64,000 bases of DNA from Afifella aestuarii (GTDB taxonomy: Bacteria > Pseudomonadota > Alphaproteobacteria > Rhizobiales > Afifellaceae). Positions 28,244 to 38,136 of this stretch are shown here, in pieces. Both the position numbers and the translations under genes were made by a program. The notes beneath the pieces are model-generated. The model was not told the origin of the DNA. It worked only from the letters and a program-made list of their open reading frames with translations, and ran no database searches. The DNA is taken from contig NZ_SAUF01000002.1 in the NCBI RefSeq assembly GCF_004023665.1, positions 682,001 to 746,000 on the forward strand. The letters are read 5' to 3'. The first letter of the stretch is position 1, and the number at the start of each line of letters is the position of its first letter.

Positions 28244-28921
28244 ATGCGCGGCGAAGACGCATTCGCCATTACGCCCGATATTCTGCTCAAGGCCTATGCC
28301 TGCGGCATCTTTCCGATGGCCGATTCGGCCGACGATCCGAACCTGTTCTGGGTCGAGCCGCACGAGCGGGGCATCATCCCGCTCGAGACCTTCCATGTGC
28401 CGCGCAGGCTCAGGCGGACCATGCGCTCAGGGCTTTTCGAGATCCGCGTCGACACCGATTTCGACGCGGTGATCGGCGGATGCGCCAGGCGGCGTCCGGG
28501 GCGCCGCTCGACATGGATCAACGGCGAGATCCGCCGTCTCTTCGGCGCGCTCTTCCGGCGCGGCTATGTGCATACGGTCGAGGCGTGGCAGGAGGGAAGG
28601 CTCGTCGGTGGCCTTTATGGCCTGTCGCTGGGCGGCGCCTTCTTCGGCGAGAGCATGTTCTCTGATGCCCGCGATGCCTCGAAGGTGGCGCTCGTCGCCC
28701 TCGTCGAACGTTTGCGCGTGGGCGGCTACGCGCTCCTCGACACGCAATTCACGACCTCGCATCTCGAAACCTTCGGCGCCGTGTCCGTGTCGCGTGCGCG
28801 CTATCAGGAGATGCTGGAAGAGGCGCTTCAGGTGGAGGCCGACTTCTTCCGTCTCGACAAGATGGATCAGAGTTCGGCCGAAGAGACGGAAGGTGGGGGC
28901 GACCCTGGGGGCCGCGCTTAG
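28244..28921 (+). CDS. aat: Leucyl/phenylalanyl-tRNA-protein transferase
   Basis: Adds Leu or Phe from aminoacyl-tRNA to proteins with N-terminal Arg or Lys, marking them for ClpS/ClpAP degradation (N-end rule). The 225-residue protein has [72 protein letters not shown] and [15 protein letters not shown]. The last ~20 residues are acidic and Gly-rich. It begins five bases after accC. Its stop overlaps the stop of the convergent DUF2155 gene by four bases. Confidence 0.95.
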   Translation: MRGEDAFAITPDILLKAYACGIFPMADSADDPNLFWVEPHERGIIPLETFHVPRRLRRTMRSGLFEIRVDTDFDAVIGGCARRRPGRRSTWINGEIRRLFGALFRRGYVHTVEAWQEGRLVGGLYGLSLGGAFFGESMFSDARDASKVALVALVERLRVGGYALLDTQFTTSHLETFGAVSVSRARYQEMLEEALQVEADFFRLDKMDQSSAEETEGGGDPGGRA

Positions 28922-29385
28922 TCTTCCGGCGGGGCTTCTTCCTCGGTCCCCTGACTGCTGTCCGGCGCAAGCTCAGGCAGAGCATCGGGCCCGCGCGGCT
29001 CTTCGCTCATTTCGTCGACGCTGGCCTTACAATTGACGAGCCACACGTCGTAGACCGGATGCTCGACGGCGTGCAGACCGGGGCTCGAGGCGAACATCCA
29101 GCCGGTGAAGATGCGCTGCACTTCGTTGGACAGCGTGATCTCGTCGATCTCGACGAACGCCGTCGTCTGCTCCGGCTCCGTCGGCGGGCGCGTATTGCAC
29201 ACCCGCGGCGTCACCTGCAGCGCACCGAATTGCACCGTTTCGTCGATCCGCACATCGAAGGTGATGATCCGGCCGGTGATCTTGTCGAGGCCGCGAAACA
29301 CGGCCACGGGATTCTTGATGGGCTCTGCCGCTGCAGCCTGGATCGACATGGCGATCGCAAGAGCGGCGAGAAAAATCCGCGTCAT
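28918..29385 (-). CDS. DUF2155 domain protein, exported
   Basis: Protein of 155 residues starting [20 protein letters not shown], a clear signal peptide, so periplasmic. The DUF2155 core follows: [48 protein letters not shown] and [29 protein letters not shown], with a conserved Cys pair. The Pro/Glu-rich C-terminus is probably disordered. The family is typical of alphaproteobacteria and has no established function; it is often called the F0F1-ATPase/complex I-neighbour protein because of synteny. The frame is open 72 bases further upstream, but the ATG at 29385 gives the signal peptide. Confidence 0.85.
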   Translation of the reverse strand: MTRIFLAALAIAMSIQAAAAEPIKNPVAVFRGLDKITGRIITFDVRIDETVQFGALQVTPRVCNTRPPTEPEQTTAFVEIDEITLSNEVQRIFTGWMFASSPGLHAVEHPVYDVWLVNCKASVDEMSEEPRGPDALPELAPDSSQGTEEEAPPED

Positions 29386-29473
29386 AAAAGATATCCGTTC
29401 AAAGGGAACGCGATCCGAAGAGTTCCGCTTGGCGCCTAGGGCGCTGTGCAAAGACACCCTTTGTGAGGCAGGA

Positions 29474-29854
29474 TCAGGGCGTCCACGGCTCGTAATCGCC
29501 GGTGACGTTGGGGCGCGTTTCCGGCGTCGTGAGGGAGCCCGGCGGATGATAGGCGCCGGCGGTGCCGGTCATGTTCGGCCGATGCGGTTTCTCCCAGGCT
29601 GGCGCAGTGTAGCTCTCGTCCGTCGGCGGGATGTCCGTGCGATAATGCAGCCAGCCGTACCATCCCGGCGGCACGCGTGATGCTTCCGGATCGCCGTTGT
29701 AAAGCACCCAGCGAGAATTGGTCTTCCTGTGCCGGTAATAGCGGTTCCCGGCATCGTCCTCGCCGACGAAGATGCCTTTTCGCCAAGTGAAGAAGCGCGT
29801 GTTGAGGGTCGCGTCGTGCCACCAGGTGAAAAGATGCAGGAAAAACTTCTTCAT
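29474..29854 (-). CDS. NADH:ubiquinone oxidoreductase subunit NDUFA12 family protein
   Basis: Accessory subunit of respiratory complex I, 126 residues, homologous to mitochondrial NDUFA12 (B17.2). Recognisable features are the aromatic N-terminus FTWWHDATLNTRFFTWRKGI, FVGEDDAGNRYYRHR, the conserved WVLYNGDPEASRVPPGWYGWLHY and the Pro-rich tail with W-E-KPHRPNMTGT. It sits next to DUF2155 as in many alphaproteobacteria. The nuo core operon is not in the window. Confidence 0.93.
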   Translation of the reverse strand: MKKFFLHLFTWWHDATLNTRFFTWRKGIFVGEDDAGNRYYRHRKTNSRWVLYNGDPEASRVPPGWYGWLHYRTDIPPTDESYTAPAWEKPHRPNMTGTAGAYHPPGSLTTPETRPNVTGDYEPWTP

Positions 29855-29934
29855 ACGGCCGCTACCCTTTGTTCAAACTCGCGCTCTGACATCAACGCCT
29901 CGTTCCCGTCTGTGCCTCTTGCCCAGCAACTCTC

Positions 29935-30753
29935 TCAGCAACTGAGCGTGTTGCCACCGCATTTGCGCGCAGCGGAAACCTTCTGCTGCAATTGGTCGAA
30001 GCCGACCGCGCCCGGAACGGCCTCGTCGGCGATGATGTAGGACGGCGTGCCCGAAATATCGAGAGCGCGCGCCAGAGACTGCACCTCGGCCAGGTTTTCG
30101 TCGACGGAGCTCTCGCCGGCCTTGGCCTCAATCGCTGCGACATCGAGATTGAGATCGCGCACCACATCGAGCGCCTTGGCACGGTCGGCCTGGCCGCCGC
30201 GCGTCATCATTTCCCGGTGAAAATCGCTATAGCGGTCCGGAGCGACGACGTCGACGGCAACGGCGATCCTGGCTGCCTGCACCGAGCCTTCGGAAAGGAT
30301 CGGGAACTCCTTCAACACCATCTTGAGGTCGGGATTGTTGTCGATGAGCGCCATCATGTCGGGATAGGCGCGGCGGCAATAACCGCAATTGTAATCGAAG
30401 AACTCCACGAGCGTGACCGCACCGTCCGGATTGCCGAGCACGACCTGGTTCTTGGAATTGAACAGCTGGTCCTGCATGCGCGTGATCGTCTCGCTCTGCT
30501 GGCTCCGGGCTTCTTCGACGCGCTTGTTCTGCAGCGCCATGAGCGCCTCTTCGATGACCTCCGGATTGGAGACCAGATAATCGCGCACCAGTTGTTGTGT
30601 CGCGCCGGTGCTGTCATCGGAGACGGCACCTTGCTCGGTCGCTGCGGGCGATGTCTCAGATCCGCTCGTCTGGCTGATCACATAACCGACCGAAACGGCA
30701 AGGATCAAAGCTGCAGCGACGATCGAGGCGTAGAAGATACGAAGCGCGTTCAT
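29935..30753 (-). CDS. DsbA-family thiol-disulfide oxidoreductase
   Basis: Envelope thioredoxin-fold protein of 272 residues with an N-terminal membrane anchor or signal (IVAAALILAVSVGYVI). A helical segment (about 50-100) precedes the thioredoxin fold. The active site is Cys123-Gly-Tyr-Cys126 in FFDYNCGYCRRAYPD, and the cis-Pro loop is GTPSYII. The layout resembles the DsbA/Com1-like DSBA oxidoreductases with an N-terminal helical extension (DUF-like, as in ScsC or BdbD types). It probably forms or isomerises disulfides in exported proteins. The M48 protease gene lies 35 bases upstream on the same strand, so the two may be co-transcribed. Confidence 0.87.
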   Translation of the reverse strand: MNALRIFYASIVAAALILAVSVGYVISQTSGSETSPAATEQGAVSDDSTGATQQLVRDYLVSNPEVIEEALMALQNKRVEEARSQQSETITRMQDQLFNSKNQVVLGNPDGAVTLVEFFDYNCGYCRRAYPDMMALIDNNPDLKMVLKEFPILSEGSVQAARIAVAVDVVAPDRYSDFHREMMTRGGQADRAKALDVVRDLNLDVAAIEAKAGESSVDENLAEVQSLARALDISGTPSYIIADEAVPGAVGFDQLQQKVSAARKCGGNTLSC

Positions 30754-30788
30754 ACGGAATACCTGGCTGTGTTCTGTTCCATCAGGAC

Positions 30789-32192
30789 TTAGCGTTGGGT
30801 GTCAGGCGGCTTATAGGTGAGAATGTCATCGGCCTGCAGCCATTCCGGCGAGCCGCGCTTCACCTTCGCTTGAACCCGTTTGGCGTAGCTCTGCGCTGTC
30901 CTGACGTCGCCGTCAATGAGAAGGCCGTTGGCCGTGGCAAGTTCAGCCTGCGGGATATGGCCCTGACGGGCATAGGCCATGGCGAGATAGCGATAACCGA
31001 GCGAGGAAAGCGGCTCGCTGGTGACGCCCGCCCGCAAATGACCGATCGCCTCGCCAAGAAGATTGTCACGGCCCGTCTCCAGGATCGCGTGACCGAGCAG
31101 GATGCGGATGAGGCCGGCATCCGGCGCCAGCGAATAAGCTTGCCGCAACGGCGCGACGGCGGCATCGGCCTTGCCGGATTCCAGGAGCGCCTGCCCCTTC
31201 AATTCGTAGAAATAGGGATTGTTCGGATCGCTCCTGATGAGGGCGTCGATCTGGCCGAGCGCATTGCGCACGCCTCCCGTGCGGTAGGCGAGGATCGCAT
31301 GGGCATAGGCGGACGGCAGTGTCTTCTGTGAGCGCGGAAAGCGCTGCTCCACCCGCGCAGGCGATTCCGTGTAGCCGGAGAGTTTTGCCCGCATCATATC
31401 GTGACGAAGCTGCAGCGAAGGGGGATCCTTGGCATCCCAATACTGGCTCTTGGCTGCAATCGTCTCCAGCTGCGCGATGCGCTCGGCCGGCATCGGGTGC
31501 GATTGCACGTAGGGATCGACATATTGCGCCGAAAACAGCGACTGGTCGGCGAATCGGCGGAAGGTCTTGATCATGCCCTTTGCCGATTGATGGGTGGCAT
31601 TGAGATAGGTGAGCGCCGCACGGTCGGCCGAGATTTCCTGAGCTCGCCGATAGCTGAGGACGGATCGCATGGCCATGCCCGGTCCGGCCGTCATGGCCGC
31701 CGCGCCCCCGCGCCCGACGGCGCTGGAGCCGGCGGCTGCTCCGGCCACCATCGCACCGGCGCTCAGGATCGAGGCGATGGCGCCGATCGCCTGGGCGCGG
31801 GCCATTTCGTTGCGGAGGTTCTGAAGGTGTCCGCCCGCGAGATGTCCCGTCTCGTGGGCAATGACGCCGATGATCTCGTTGGGCGTCTCCGCCTCCAAGA
31901 GCGCCCCCGAATTGATGTACATGCGCCGCCCGCTCGCCACGAAGGCGTTGAAATCGCGGTCGTCGATGATGACGATCTGCGCTCCCGAAGAACCGATGCC
32001 GGCCGCCCGAAAGATCGGTCGAGCATAGTCCATCAAGAGTGCCTCGATCTCCGCGTCACGGATGATCTTCATCTGCCGCTGCTGCGCCGAAGCTGTCTCG
32101 GGCTGTGCGGCGAAGGCGAGGCTCGCGGCGAGGCCGAGACTGAAGACGGCCTTTGCAGTGTGGCGGAAGCGGCGCAGGAGGATCGAGGTCAT
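30789..32192 (-). CDS. M48 family zinc metalloprotease with TPR-like tail (BepA type)
   Basis: Exported protease of 467 residues with signal peptide (residues 1-36, ending ASAQQ). The zinc motif HETGH is at 113-117 (His113, Glu114, His117) and the third ligand Glu is in QEISADRAALTYL. A Gly/Ala-rich membrane-like hairpin (AIASILSAGAMVAGAAAG) lies between. The C-terminal half (about 300-460) has TPR-like repeats, for example PYFYELKGQALLESGKADAA. This is the organisation of BepA/YfgC, a periplasmic protease and chaperone for outer-membrane proteins. Confidence 0.9.
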   Translation of the reverse strand: MTSILLRRFRHTAKAVFSLGLAASLAFAAQPETASAQQRQMKIIRDAEIEALLMDYARPIFRAAGIGSSGAQIVIIDDRDFNAFVASGRRMYINSGALLEAETPNEIIGVIAHETGHLAGGHLQNLRNEMARAQAIGAIASILSAGAMVAGAAAGSSAVGRGGAAAMTAGPGMAMRSVLSYRRAQEISADRAALTYLNATHQSAKGMIKTFRRFADQSLFSAQYVDPYVQSHPMPAERIAQLETIAAKSQYWDAKDPPSLQLRHDMMRAKLSGYTESPARVEQRFPRSQKTLPSAYAHAILAYRTGGVRNALGQIDALIRSDPNNPYFYELKGQALLESGKADAAVAPLRQAYSLAPDAGLIRILLGHAILETGRDNLLGEAIGHLRAGVTSEPLSSLGYRYLAMAYARQGHIPQAELATANGLLIDGDVRTAQSYAKRVQAKVKRGSPEWLQADDILTYKPPDTQR

Positions 32193-32320
32193 GGCGCGGA
32201 AAGGGGACGCAGATGGCCGGTGATGCTGTTCACGGATGCAACTTCACGCTAGGAATTGCGGAACGGCCGGTCAATCGTTCTCAGGCTGGGTCCAAGATTA
32301 GCATCGACAAAGGGCAAACA

Positions 32321-33508
32321 ATGTGGCGTGCAGATGACGCAGGAGGACGCGTGTTCCCACGTAAGCCGTCCATGCGCAGCGCGGTGGAACCGTTCATCGC
32401 AATGGATGTGCTCTCCGCCGCCGCGAAACTTGAGAGCGAAGGCCGCGACATCGTTCACATGGAAGTCGGCCAGCCCGGCGCGCCGGCGCCCGCGGCTGTG
32501 CTGGAGGCTGCCCGCCTGGCGCTCAAGGACGGACGTCTCGGCTACACGGAAGCGCTCGGTATTCGCACGCTGCGGCAAAGGATCGCCCGCCACTACGGCG
32601 AAACCTACGGCATCGACCTCGATCCGGAACGGGTGGCGGTGACGACAGGCTCATCGGCCGGCTTCATGCTCGCCTTCCTGGGGGCTTTCGATGCCGGCGC
32701 GCGCATCGCCATGGCGGCGCCCGGCTATCCAGCCTACCGCAACATCCTCTCCGTGCTCGGGCTCGAGGCTGTCGAAATCCCGGTCGGTCCCGATACGCAC
32801 TGGATCCTGACGCCCGACCATTTGCGGCGCGCGCATCGTGAAACGCCGCTGTCAGGTCTTTTGATCGCAAGTCCGGCCAACCCGACCGGCACGATGACCC
32901 CGCCTGAGGAACTCGAGGCGCTGATCGCCACCTGCAACGAGCTCGGTATCCGATTCATCTCGGACGAGATCTATCACGGTCTCGATTTTGCCGGCCGCGC
33001 GGAAACGGCGCTGAGGTTTTCCGACGAAGCGATCGTGATCAATTCGTTCTCGAAATATTATTGCATGACCGGCTGGCGCATCGGCTGGATGGTGCTGCCC
33101 GAATATCTCGTGCGGCCCATGGAGTGTCTGGCGCAGTCGCTCTACATTTCCGTGCCGGATCTGTCGCAGCGCGCGGCGATCGCCGCCTTCGACTGCACGC
33201 AGGAGCTGGAAGCGATCAAGGCCGGTTACGCGCGCAATCGCACGCTTCTTCTGGAGCGGATGCCGAAACTCGGCTTCCAGGCGATACCGCCGGCCGACGG
33301 TGCCTTCTACGTCTACGCGTCTGTCGCCCGCTTCACCAACGATTCGACGAGCTTTGCCCGTCGCATGCTGGAGGAGGCAGGCGTCGCTGCCACGCCCGGC
33401 GCCGATTTCGATCCGGCGCGCGGCCACCTGACCATGCGCTTCTCCTTCGCAGGCGCGGAGGAGGCGATGCAGGAAGGGCTGAGCCGCTTGGAGCGGTGGC
33501 TGGCCTGA
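32321..33508 (+). CDS. Pyridoxal-phosphate-dependent aminotransferase, class I/II
   Basis: Fold-type I aminotransferase of 395 residues. Seen are HMEVGQPGAPAPAAVLEAA, YTEALGIRTLRQRIARHY, TTGSSAGFMLAF, the cofactor region SPANPTGTM and FISDEIYHGLDF, the Schiff-base Lys in NSFSKYYCMTGWRIGW, and the carboxylate Arg in HLTMRFSFA. An AAAGGG ribosome site six bases upstream supports the ATG at 32321; a later ATG at 32372 is possible. It is close to aspartate/aromatic aminotransferase-like proteins of rhizobia. The substrate cannot be settled. Confidence 0.85.
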   Translation: MWRADDAGGRVFPRKPSMRSAVEPFIAMDVLSAAAKLESEGRDIVHMEVGQPGAPAPAAVLEAARLALKDGRLGYTEALGIRTLRQRIARHYGETYGIDLDPERVAVTTGSSAGFMLAFLGAFDAGARIAMAAPGYPAYRNILSVLGLEAVEIPVGPDTHWILTPDHLRRAHRETPLSGLLIASPANPTGTMTPPEELEALIATCNELGIRFISDEIYHGLDFAGRAETALRFSDEAIVINSFSKYYCMTGWRIGWMVLPEYLVRPMECLAQSLYISVPDLSQRAAIAAFDCTQELEAIKAGYARNRTLLLERMPKLGFQAIPPADGAFYVYASVARFTNDSTSFARRMLEEAGVAATPGADFDPARGHLTMRFSFAGAEEAMQEGLSRLERWLA

Positions 33509-33664
33509 TCAGCCCTTCTGCGCGGCCTTGGCCTGAGCGCTTTTCATCGTGGCGGCGGCCCGGACGGCCGGAATGCCGATCTGCTGATAGCGCTGGCGCA
33601 GCCGCTCAGCGACTTGTTGATCGTGATGTTGCGACTGGAAAGCCGTCTCTTTTCGGTCGTGCAT
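33509..33664 (-). CDS. Small hypothetical protein (51 residues)
   Basis: A short frame reads MHDRKETAFQSQHHDQQVAE, then RLRQRYQQIGIPAVRAAATM and a Lys/Ala-rich end. It fills most of the gap after the aminotransferase, and its stop abuts that gene's stop. The composition (helical, Gln/Ala/Arg-rich) is protein-like and the reading continues without a stop for 16 codons upstream of the ATG, but no start codon is there. There is no clear ribosome site. Uncertain gene; not recognised. Confidence 0.35.
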   Translation of the reverse strand: MHDRKETAFQSQHHDQQVAERLRQRYQQIGIPAVRAAATMKSAQAKAAQKG

Positions 33665-33777
33665 CTTGAAGGTCCATTCCGCAGTTGCGGTGTTGAAATT
33701 GTGGGCCTCGTAGACTTAAAGCGCTCTTAACGGCAATCCGAAATCGACACCTGCGGCGCTTCGCGCAACACTTTGTT

Positions 33778-34194
33778 TTAGTTCTCGGTTTCGGCGAGGG
33801 GCGTCACGATCTGAGCGTCGGATTGCATACGCCGCAAAACGTCAATCGAGGCGTGCGCGAAATCCTTCAATTCCTCGTCGATCGCCGCCTCGGCCTCATA
33901 ATGGAAGCCGTCATCATCGTGGCTGACGGCGATGAGAACATCCTCCTCCCCATCGGGCAGACGCACCATCGCCTTCTCCGTGGCCTCCCCGTCGCCGGAA
34001 AAGCTCGGCAGGACGAAAAGCAGGTCTCCGCCTGACGTCTCGGCCGCGTGGCGCACCAGGTCGATCCAGGAGGCGCTGTCGCCGTCGGCCATGTCGAGAG
34101 CCATCTCGAAATCCAACTGCGGCAGAGAGAAACTGTCTTCGCGTTTGTCTTTGCCGTTGCCGGCTTCGATGCCGGCGAGATTTTCTTGAGCCAT
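33778..34194 (-). CDS. Hypothetical acidic protein
   Basis: Protein of 138 residues, strongly acidic, without signal peptide or membrane segment. Patterned segments are LDFEMALDMADGDSASWIDL, GDLLFVLPSF and EEDVLIAVSHDDDGFHYEAE, which suggest a folded alpha/beta protein. I do not recognise a family. Divergent from the acyl-CoA ligase gene across 141 bases. Confidence 0.55.
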   Translation of the reverse strand: MAQENLAGIEAGNGKDKREDSFSLPQLDFEMALDMADGDSASWIDLVRHAAETSGGDLLFVLPSFSGDGEATEKAMVRLPDGEEDVLIAVSHDDDGFHYEAEAAIDEELKDFAHASIDVLRRMQSDAQIVTPLAETEN

Positions 34195-34335
34195 ACGAAG
34201 CGCCTAACGCCTGTCTTGGGAAAGAGTTCGACGCGATTGCGGCTTTTTGCGAGCCGAGAGACAATGCGCTCACGCTGCAGCGCTCAATTGTGCTGGGCGA
34301 TGACATAACGCCGAAAGGCGAGAGGGAGGAACAAC

Positions 34336-35964
34336 ATGCACGGTCTCATGCAAGACTGGCCCTTGAACTGCCATCGCATCCTCGATCATGCCGCGACCTA
34401 TCATGGCGACCGCGAGGTGGTGTCGCGGCTCGTGGAAGGGGAGATTCATCGCACAACTTACCGTGAGATCAGGCGACGGGCCCTGAAGCTGTCGCAGCAG
34501 CTGACGGCGCATGGGATCCGGCTCGGCGACCGGGTGGCGACGCTCGGCTGGAACACGATGCGCCATCTGGAAGTCTGGTACGGCGTTATGGGCATCGGCG
34601 CGATCTGCCACACGGTCAATCCGCGCCTCTTTGCCGAGCAGATCACCTACATCATCAACCACGCGGAAGACCGGCTTCTCTTCACGGATCTCACTTTCGT
34701 GCCGCTCGTTGAGAAGCTGAAGGATGCTCTGCCCACCCTGGAGAAGGTGATCGTGATGAGCGATCGGGCGCATCTGCCGTCTTCCTCGCTCGATCTCGTC
34801 CCGTATGACGAATGGCTCGACGAAGCGGACGGGGATTTTGCCTGGGAGAGCTTCGACGAAAACACCGCTGCCGGCATGTGCTACACTTCCGGCACGACGG
34901 GCGTTCCGAAGGGCGTCATCTATTCGCATCGCTCCAACGTCCTGCATGCGATGGTCGCGAGCCTTCCCGACATGATCGATTTGTCGAGCAGTGACCGGAT
35001 CATGCCGGTCGTGCCGATGTTTCACGCCAATTGCTGGGCGATCTGTTTTGCCGCTCCCATGGTCGGCGCCGGAATGGTGATGCCCGGGCCGAAAATGGAT
35101 GGCGCATCCATCTACCAGCTTCTCGACGAGGAGAAGGTGACGGTGACCGCCGCCGTGCCGACGGTATGGCTGATGCTTCTGTCATATCTGGAAGAAACGG
35201 GCAGCAAGCTTCCGCATCTCGAGCGGGTGGTCATCGGCGGCTCGGCCTGTCCGCGTGCGGTCATCGAGAAGTTCCAGAACAATTACGATGTGGAGGTCAT
35301 CCACGCCTGGGGCATGACGGAGACGAGCCCTCTCGGAACGGTGTGCACGCTGACGCCAGAATATCAGGGTCTCAAGGGCGAAGCGCGTCTCGACGTGCTG
35401 CAGAAACAGGGGCATCCGCCCTTCACGGTCGAGATGAAGGTCACCGACGATGCCGGTGAGCCGCTGCCCTGGGACGGCAAGACTTTCGGGCGTCTGAAGG
35501 TCCGCGGACCGGCCGTCGCGAAAGCCTATTTCAAAGGCGAGGGCGGTCCGCTTCTCGACGAGCAAGGTTTCTTCGACACGGGCGACGTCGCCCATATCGA
35601 TCCTTACGGCTATATGCAGATCACCGACCGCTCCAAAGACGTGATCAAATCGGGTGGCGAATGGATCTCGTCGATCGAACTCGAAAATGCGGCGGTCGCT
35701 CACCCCGATGTCGCCGAAGCCGCGGTAATTGGCGTGGCCAACGAGAAATGGGGCGAGCGCCCGCTCCTCATCATCGTGCCGAAGAAGGATGTGCGGCCCG
35801 AGAGGGAAGACATTCTTGACTTCGTTCGTCAGAGAGTGGCCAAGTGGGCCGCTCCCGACGATGTTGCCTTCGTTGAGGAAATTCCACACACGGCGACCGG
35901 CAAGATCCAGAAGATGGCGCTGCGCGACCAGTTCCGCGATTACCGCCCGGCCGTCGAAGCCTAG
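34336..35964 (+). CDS. Acyl-CoA synthetase, AMP-forming (DmdB/medium-chain type)
   Basis: ANL-superfamily ligase of 542 residues: activates a fatty acid with ATP and CoA. The AMP-binding P-loop is [12 protein letters not shown], with [12 protein letters not shown] and [20 protein letters not shown]. The hinge and C-terminal lysine regions are [13 protein letters not shown] and [13 protein letters not shown]. The N-terminus ([20 protein letters not shown]) and VCHTINPRLF-like [13 protein letters not shown] resemble 3-methylmercaptopropionate-CoA ligase DmdB and related medium-chain ligases. No other DMSP genes are here, so the substrate stays open. A strong GGAGG ribosome site precedes the ATG. 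Confidence 0.88.
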   Translation: MHGLMQDWPLNCHRILDHAATYHGDREVVSRLVEGEIHRTTYREIRRRALKLSQQLTAHGIRLGDRVATLGWNTMRHLEVWYGVMGIGAICHTVNPRLFAEQITYIINHAEDRLLFTDLTFVPLVEKLKDALPTLEKVIVMSDRAHLPSSSLDLVPYDEWLDEADGDFAWESFDENTAAGMCYTSGTTGVPKGVIYSHRSNVLHAMVASLPDMIDLSSSDRIMPVVPMFHANCWAICFAAPMVGAGMVMPGPKMDGASIYQLLDEEKVTVTAAVPTVWLMLLSYLEETGSKLPHLERVVIGGSACPRAVIEKFQNNYDVEVIHAWGMTETSPLGTVCTLTPEYQGLKGEARLDVLQKQGHPPFTVEMKVTDDAGEPLPWDGKTFGRLKVRGPAVAKAYFKGEGGPLLDEQGFFDTGDVAHIDPYGYMQITDRSKDVIKSGGEWISSIELENAAVAHPDVAEAAVIGVANEKWGERPLLIIVPKKDVRPEREDILDFVRQRVAKWAAPDDVAFVEEIPHTATGKIQKMALRDQFRDYRPAVEA

Positions 35965-35977
35965 GAAAAGACGATAA

Positions 35978-36811
35978 GTGGCTGCGCGTCCGCCGATCCG
36001 ACATTCCCGATCCGCAAGGTGGGCGCGCAGGCTCGCTGTCCTGTCGTTGCCGGTCCTCGTCCTGACGGGGCTTGGCAACCGCTTCGGCTTGATGCCGACG
36101 GAAGCCGTCGCGCCGACCGTTGCGCTCGGCTATGGCCTGGCACTCGTCGCCTTCGCGCTGGCGGTGTTTGCACTGGTGCGCATCTGGAATGCCAGCGACG
36201 AAGGTGCCGGGCAGGCCTTTTCGGCACTCTTCTTCGCCGCCCCCGCCCTCGTCCTTTTCGGCCTCGCCATGGGGGCGCTGGTCATTTACCCGCCGCTCAA
36301 CGACATCACGACGGATGTGGACGATCCGCCCCGCTTCTGGACGCATCCCCATGAGGCGATCTCGCTCGCCGATGCGAAGAGCCAGGCCTCAGCCTATCCG
36401 CGGCTCACAGCGCGCTTTTATCCGCTAACGGTCGAGCGCGTGTTTGCCGCCGCGCAGGCCGTCGTGAAAGATCGGGGCTGGAAAGTCGAAGAAAGCCTGG
36501 ATCCGGTCGAGGGCGAAGGTATCGCGACGATCGAGGCGGTCGCCCGCACGATCCTCTTTGCCTTTCCCGATGATGTGGTGATCCGTATCGCGCCCACGAC
36601 CGATGGCGACATTGATGGCGCAATTGTCGATATGCGGTCGGCCTCACGCTTCGGACGCCACGATCTCGGCAAGAACGCGCGCCGCATCAAGGATTTCCTG
36701 CGTGATCTCGACGGCGTGTTGCAGGGGACGATCGAGGTCGAACCGGCTCCCGAAGACGAGGAAGAGGAGCGCTTCGGCCCGCTTCCGAGGCCGGAGCCGC
36801 CGAGTTCGTGA
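35978..36811 (+). CDS. DUF1499 domain membrane protein
   Basis: Protein of 277 residues beginning at a GTG. Three hydrophobic helices in the first ~105 residues (LAVLSLPVLVLTGLGN, TVALGYGLALVAFALAVFAL, LVLFGLAMGALVIY) precede a soluble DUF1499 domain (LNDITTDVDDPPRFW to SRFGRHDLGKNARRIKDFL). The C-terminus is acidic and Pro-rich. Function of DUF1499 proteins is not established. It begins 13 bases after the acyl-CoA ligase gene and is probably co-transcribed. Confidence 0.8.
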   Translation: MAARPPIRHSRSARWARRLAVLSLPVLVLTGLGNRFGLMPTEAVAPTVALGYGLALVAFALAVFALVRIWNASDEGAGQAFSALFFAAPALVLFGLAMGALVIYPPLNDITTDVDDPPRFWTHPHEAISLADAKSQASAYPRLTARFYPLTVERVFAAAQAVVKDRGWKVEESLDPVEGEGIATIEAVARTILFAFPDDVVIRIAPTTDGDIDGAIVDMRSASRFGRHDLGKNARRIKDFLRDLDGVLQGTIEVEPAPEDEEEERFGPLPRPEPPSS

Positions 36812-36828
36812 GAGAACTGAACGTCGCC

Positions 36829-38019
36829 TTACAGGTTTTCGGATGAATGCACCGGGGGACGTTCCCAGATGTGTCTGGATCGAAAGCTCGCCGCGGTGGC
36901 GGCTGCAAGGGCCGCGCTTCCCAAAAACATTGACATCGGACCGTAGGCGTCAGAGGCGATGCCGGCGATCGCCGGCCCGACGATACTGCCCGTAGCCACG
37001 GCAAGCAGCACGGCGGTGAAGCTCTTCGAGGGCAGGGACGGGAAGAGCCGGTCCGACCAGAAGGACAACGCCGCACTCATCATCATGACGTAGAGGCCTT
37101 GAAGCGCGGCCGAGAGGATGATGCCGGCGGAGGTCGTTGGCCATAAGGCGATGAGGGCGAAAGACAGGGCGCAGGCCAGCATAAGGAGGCGGAGCAGCCA
37201 CGCCAGGCCCAGCATCGCCTTGGCATTCGCCGTGCAGAGGCCGAGCAGGCCGGCGATGCCGTAGCAGACGAAAACGAGGCCGCCCGAGGTGTTTCTCGGA
37301 AGACCCGCCACCCCGCCGGCCTGTGCGATCCGATCTGCCGCAAACGAGATATAGATGGCCGAGGTGATCCCGTAGCACAGGCCGATGCCGAAAAGCGGCA
37401 TCGCCGAGCGGCGAAACAGCACGCGCCATTGTTCCGCGACCCCTGGGCCCGGCGTTCCGGCGACCTCCCGCAACGCCGCCCAATTGCCGGCAAGCGCAAG
37501 CGCACTGGCGATGGCGAACATCGCCCAGCACAAGCGCCACGAAATGCCGCTGATGCTGATGATCAGTGCGGCGGTTCCCGCGGCGGCGACGCCGAGGCTG
37601 GTGCCTGTGCTGACGGAGGAAAGCGCAGTCGGCCGAGACCAATCGTCCACCGTTCGATGGACTGCGTTGTTGAACGGCGTCCACGCGAAGCCGGCGCTCG
37701 ACATGGCGAGAAGAACACCGAATGACAGCACGGTGAAGTTCGAAGCCGCCGCGACGATCCCGGTGCCGATGGTCGCTGCGAGCAGACCGGAAATCACGGG
37801 CAGTCGCGGGCCTTTGCGGGTCGTCATCGCTTGCGAGATCAAAAGTCCCGCGAAGAAGCCGAAGAAGCCCAGGCTCGATATGAGACCCGCCGTCTGGGTT
37901 GAGATCCCGAACGCCGACCTGAACTCCGGCAGGAACAGGCCAAACCCCATGCGGGCCGGCCCATAGGCGATGGCCGTTGCTGCGAAACCGGCGGCGGACA
38001 ACTTCCAAAACGGCGTCAT
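36829..38019 (-). CDS. YbfB/YjiJ family MFS transporter
   Basis: Membrane protein of 396 residues with about twelve helices. The start MTPFWKLSAAGFAATAIAYG and the segments ARMGFGLFLPEFRSAFGIS, LISSLGFFGFFAGLLISQ and AFAWTPFNNAVHRTV-like GFAWTPFNNAVHRTVDD fit the YbfB/YjiJ (MFS_4) family. Substrate unknown. The frame remains open to an ATG at 38124, but the added 35 residues are non-conserved. It follows the dpp operon on the same strand after a 117-base gap. Confidence 0.8.
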   Translation of the reverse strand: MTPFWKLSAAGFAATAIAYGPARMGFGLFLPEFRSAFGISTQTAGLISSLGFFGFFAGLLISQAMTTRKGPRLPVISGLLAATIGTGIVAAASNFTVLSFGVLLAMSSAGFAWTPFNNAVHRTVDDWSRPTALSSVSTGTSLGVAAAGTAALIISISGISWRLCWAMFAIASALALAGNWAALREVAGTPGPGVAEQWRVLFRRSAMPLFGIGLCYGITSAIYISFAADRIAQAGGVAGLPRNTSGGLVFVCYGIAGLLGLCTANAKAMLGLAWLLRLLMLACALSFALIALWPTTSAGIILSAALQGLYVMMMSAALSFWSDRLFPSLPSKSFTAVLLAVATGSIVGPAIAGIASDAYGPMSMFLGSAALAAATAASFRSRHIWERPPVHSSENL

Positions 38020-38136
38020 GCCGAGGCGAACGACGAGATATGGAAAAGGTTCGCCTCGACGTGCAGCCGTTGTCGACGTGCTGTCTTGCAGGCCCGCAGA
38101 ATATTCTGTGATCGCTGCGGCCAATATCCTCGTGAC

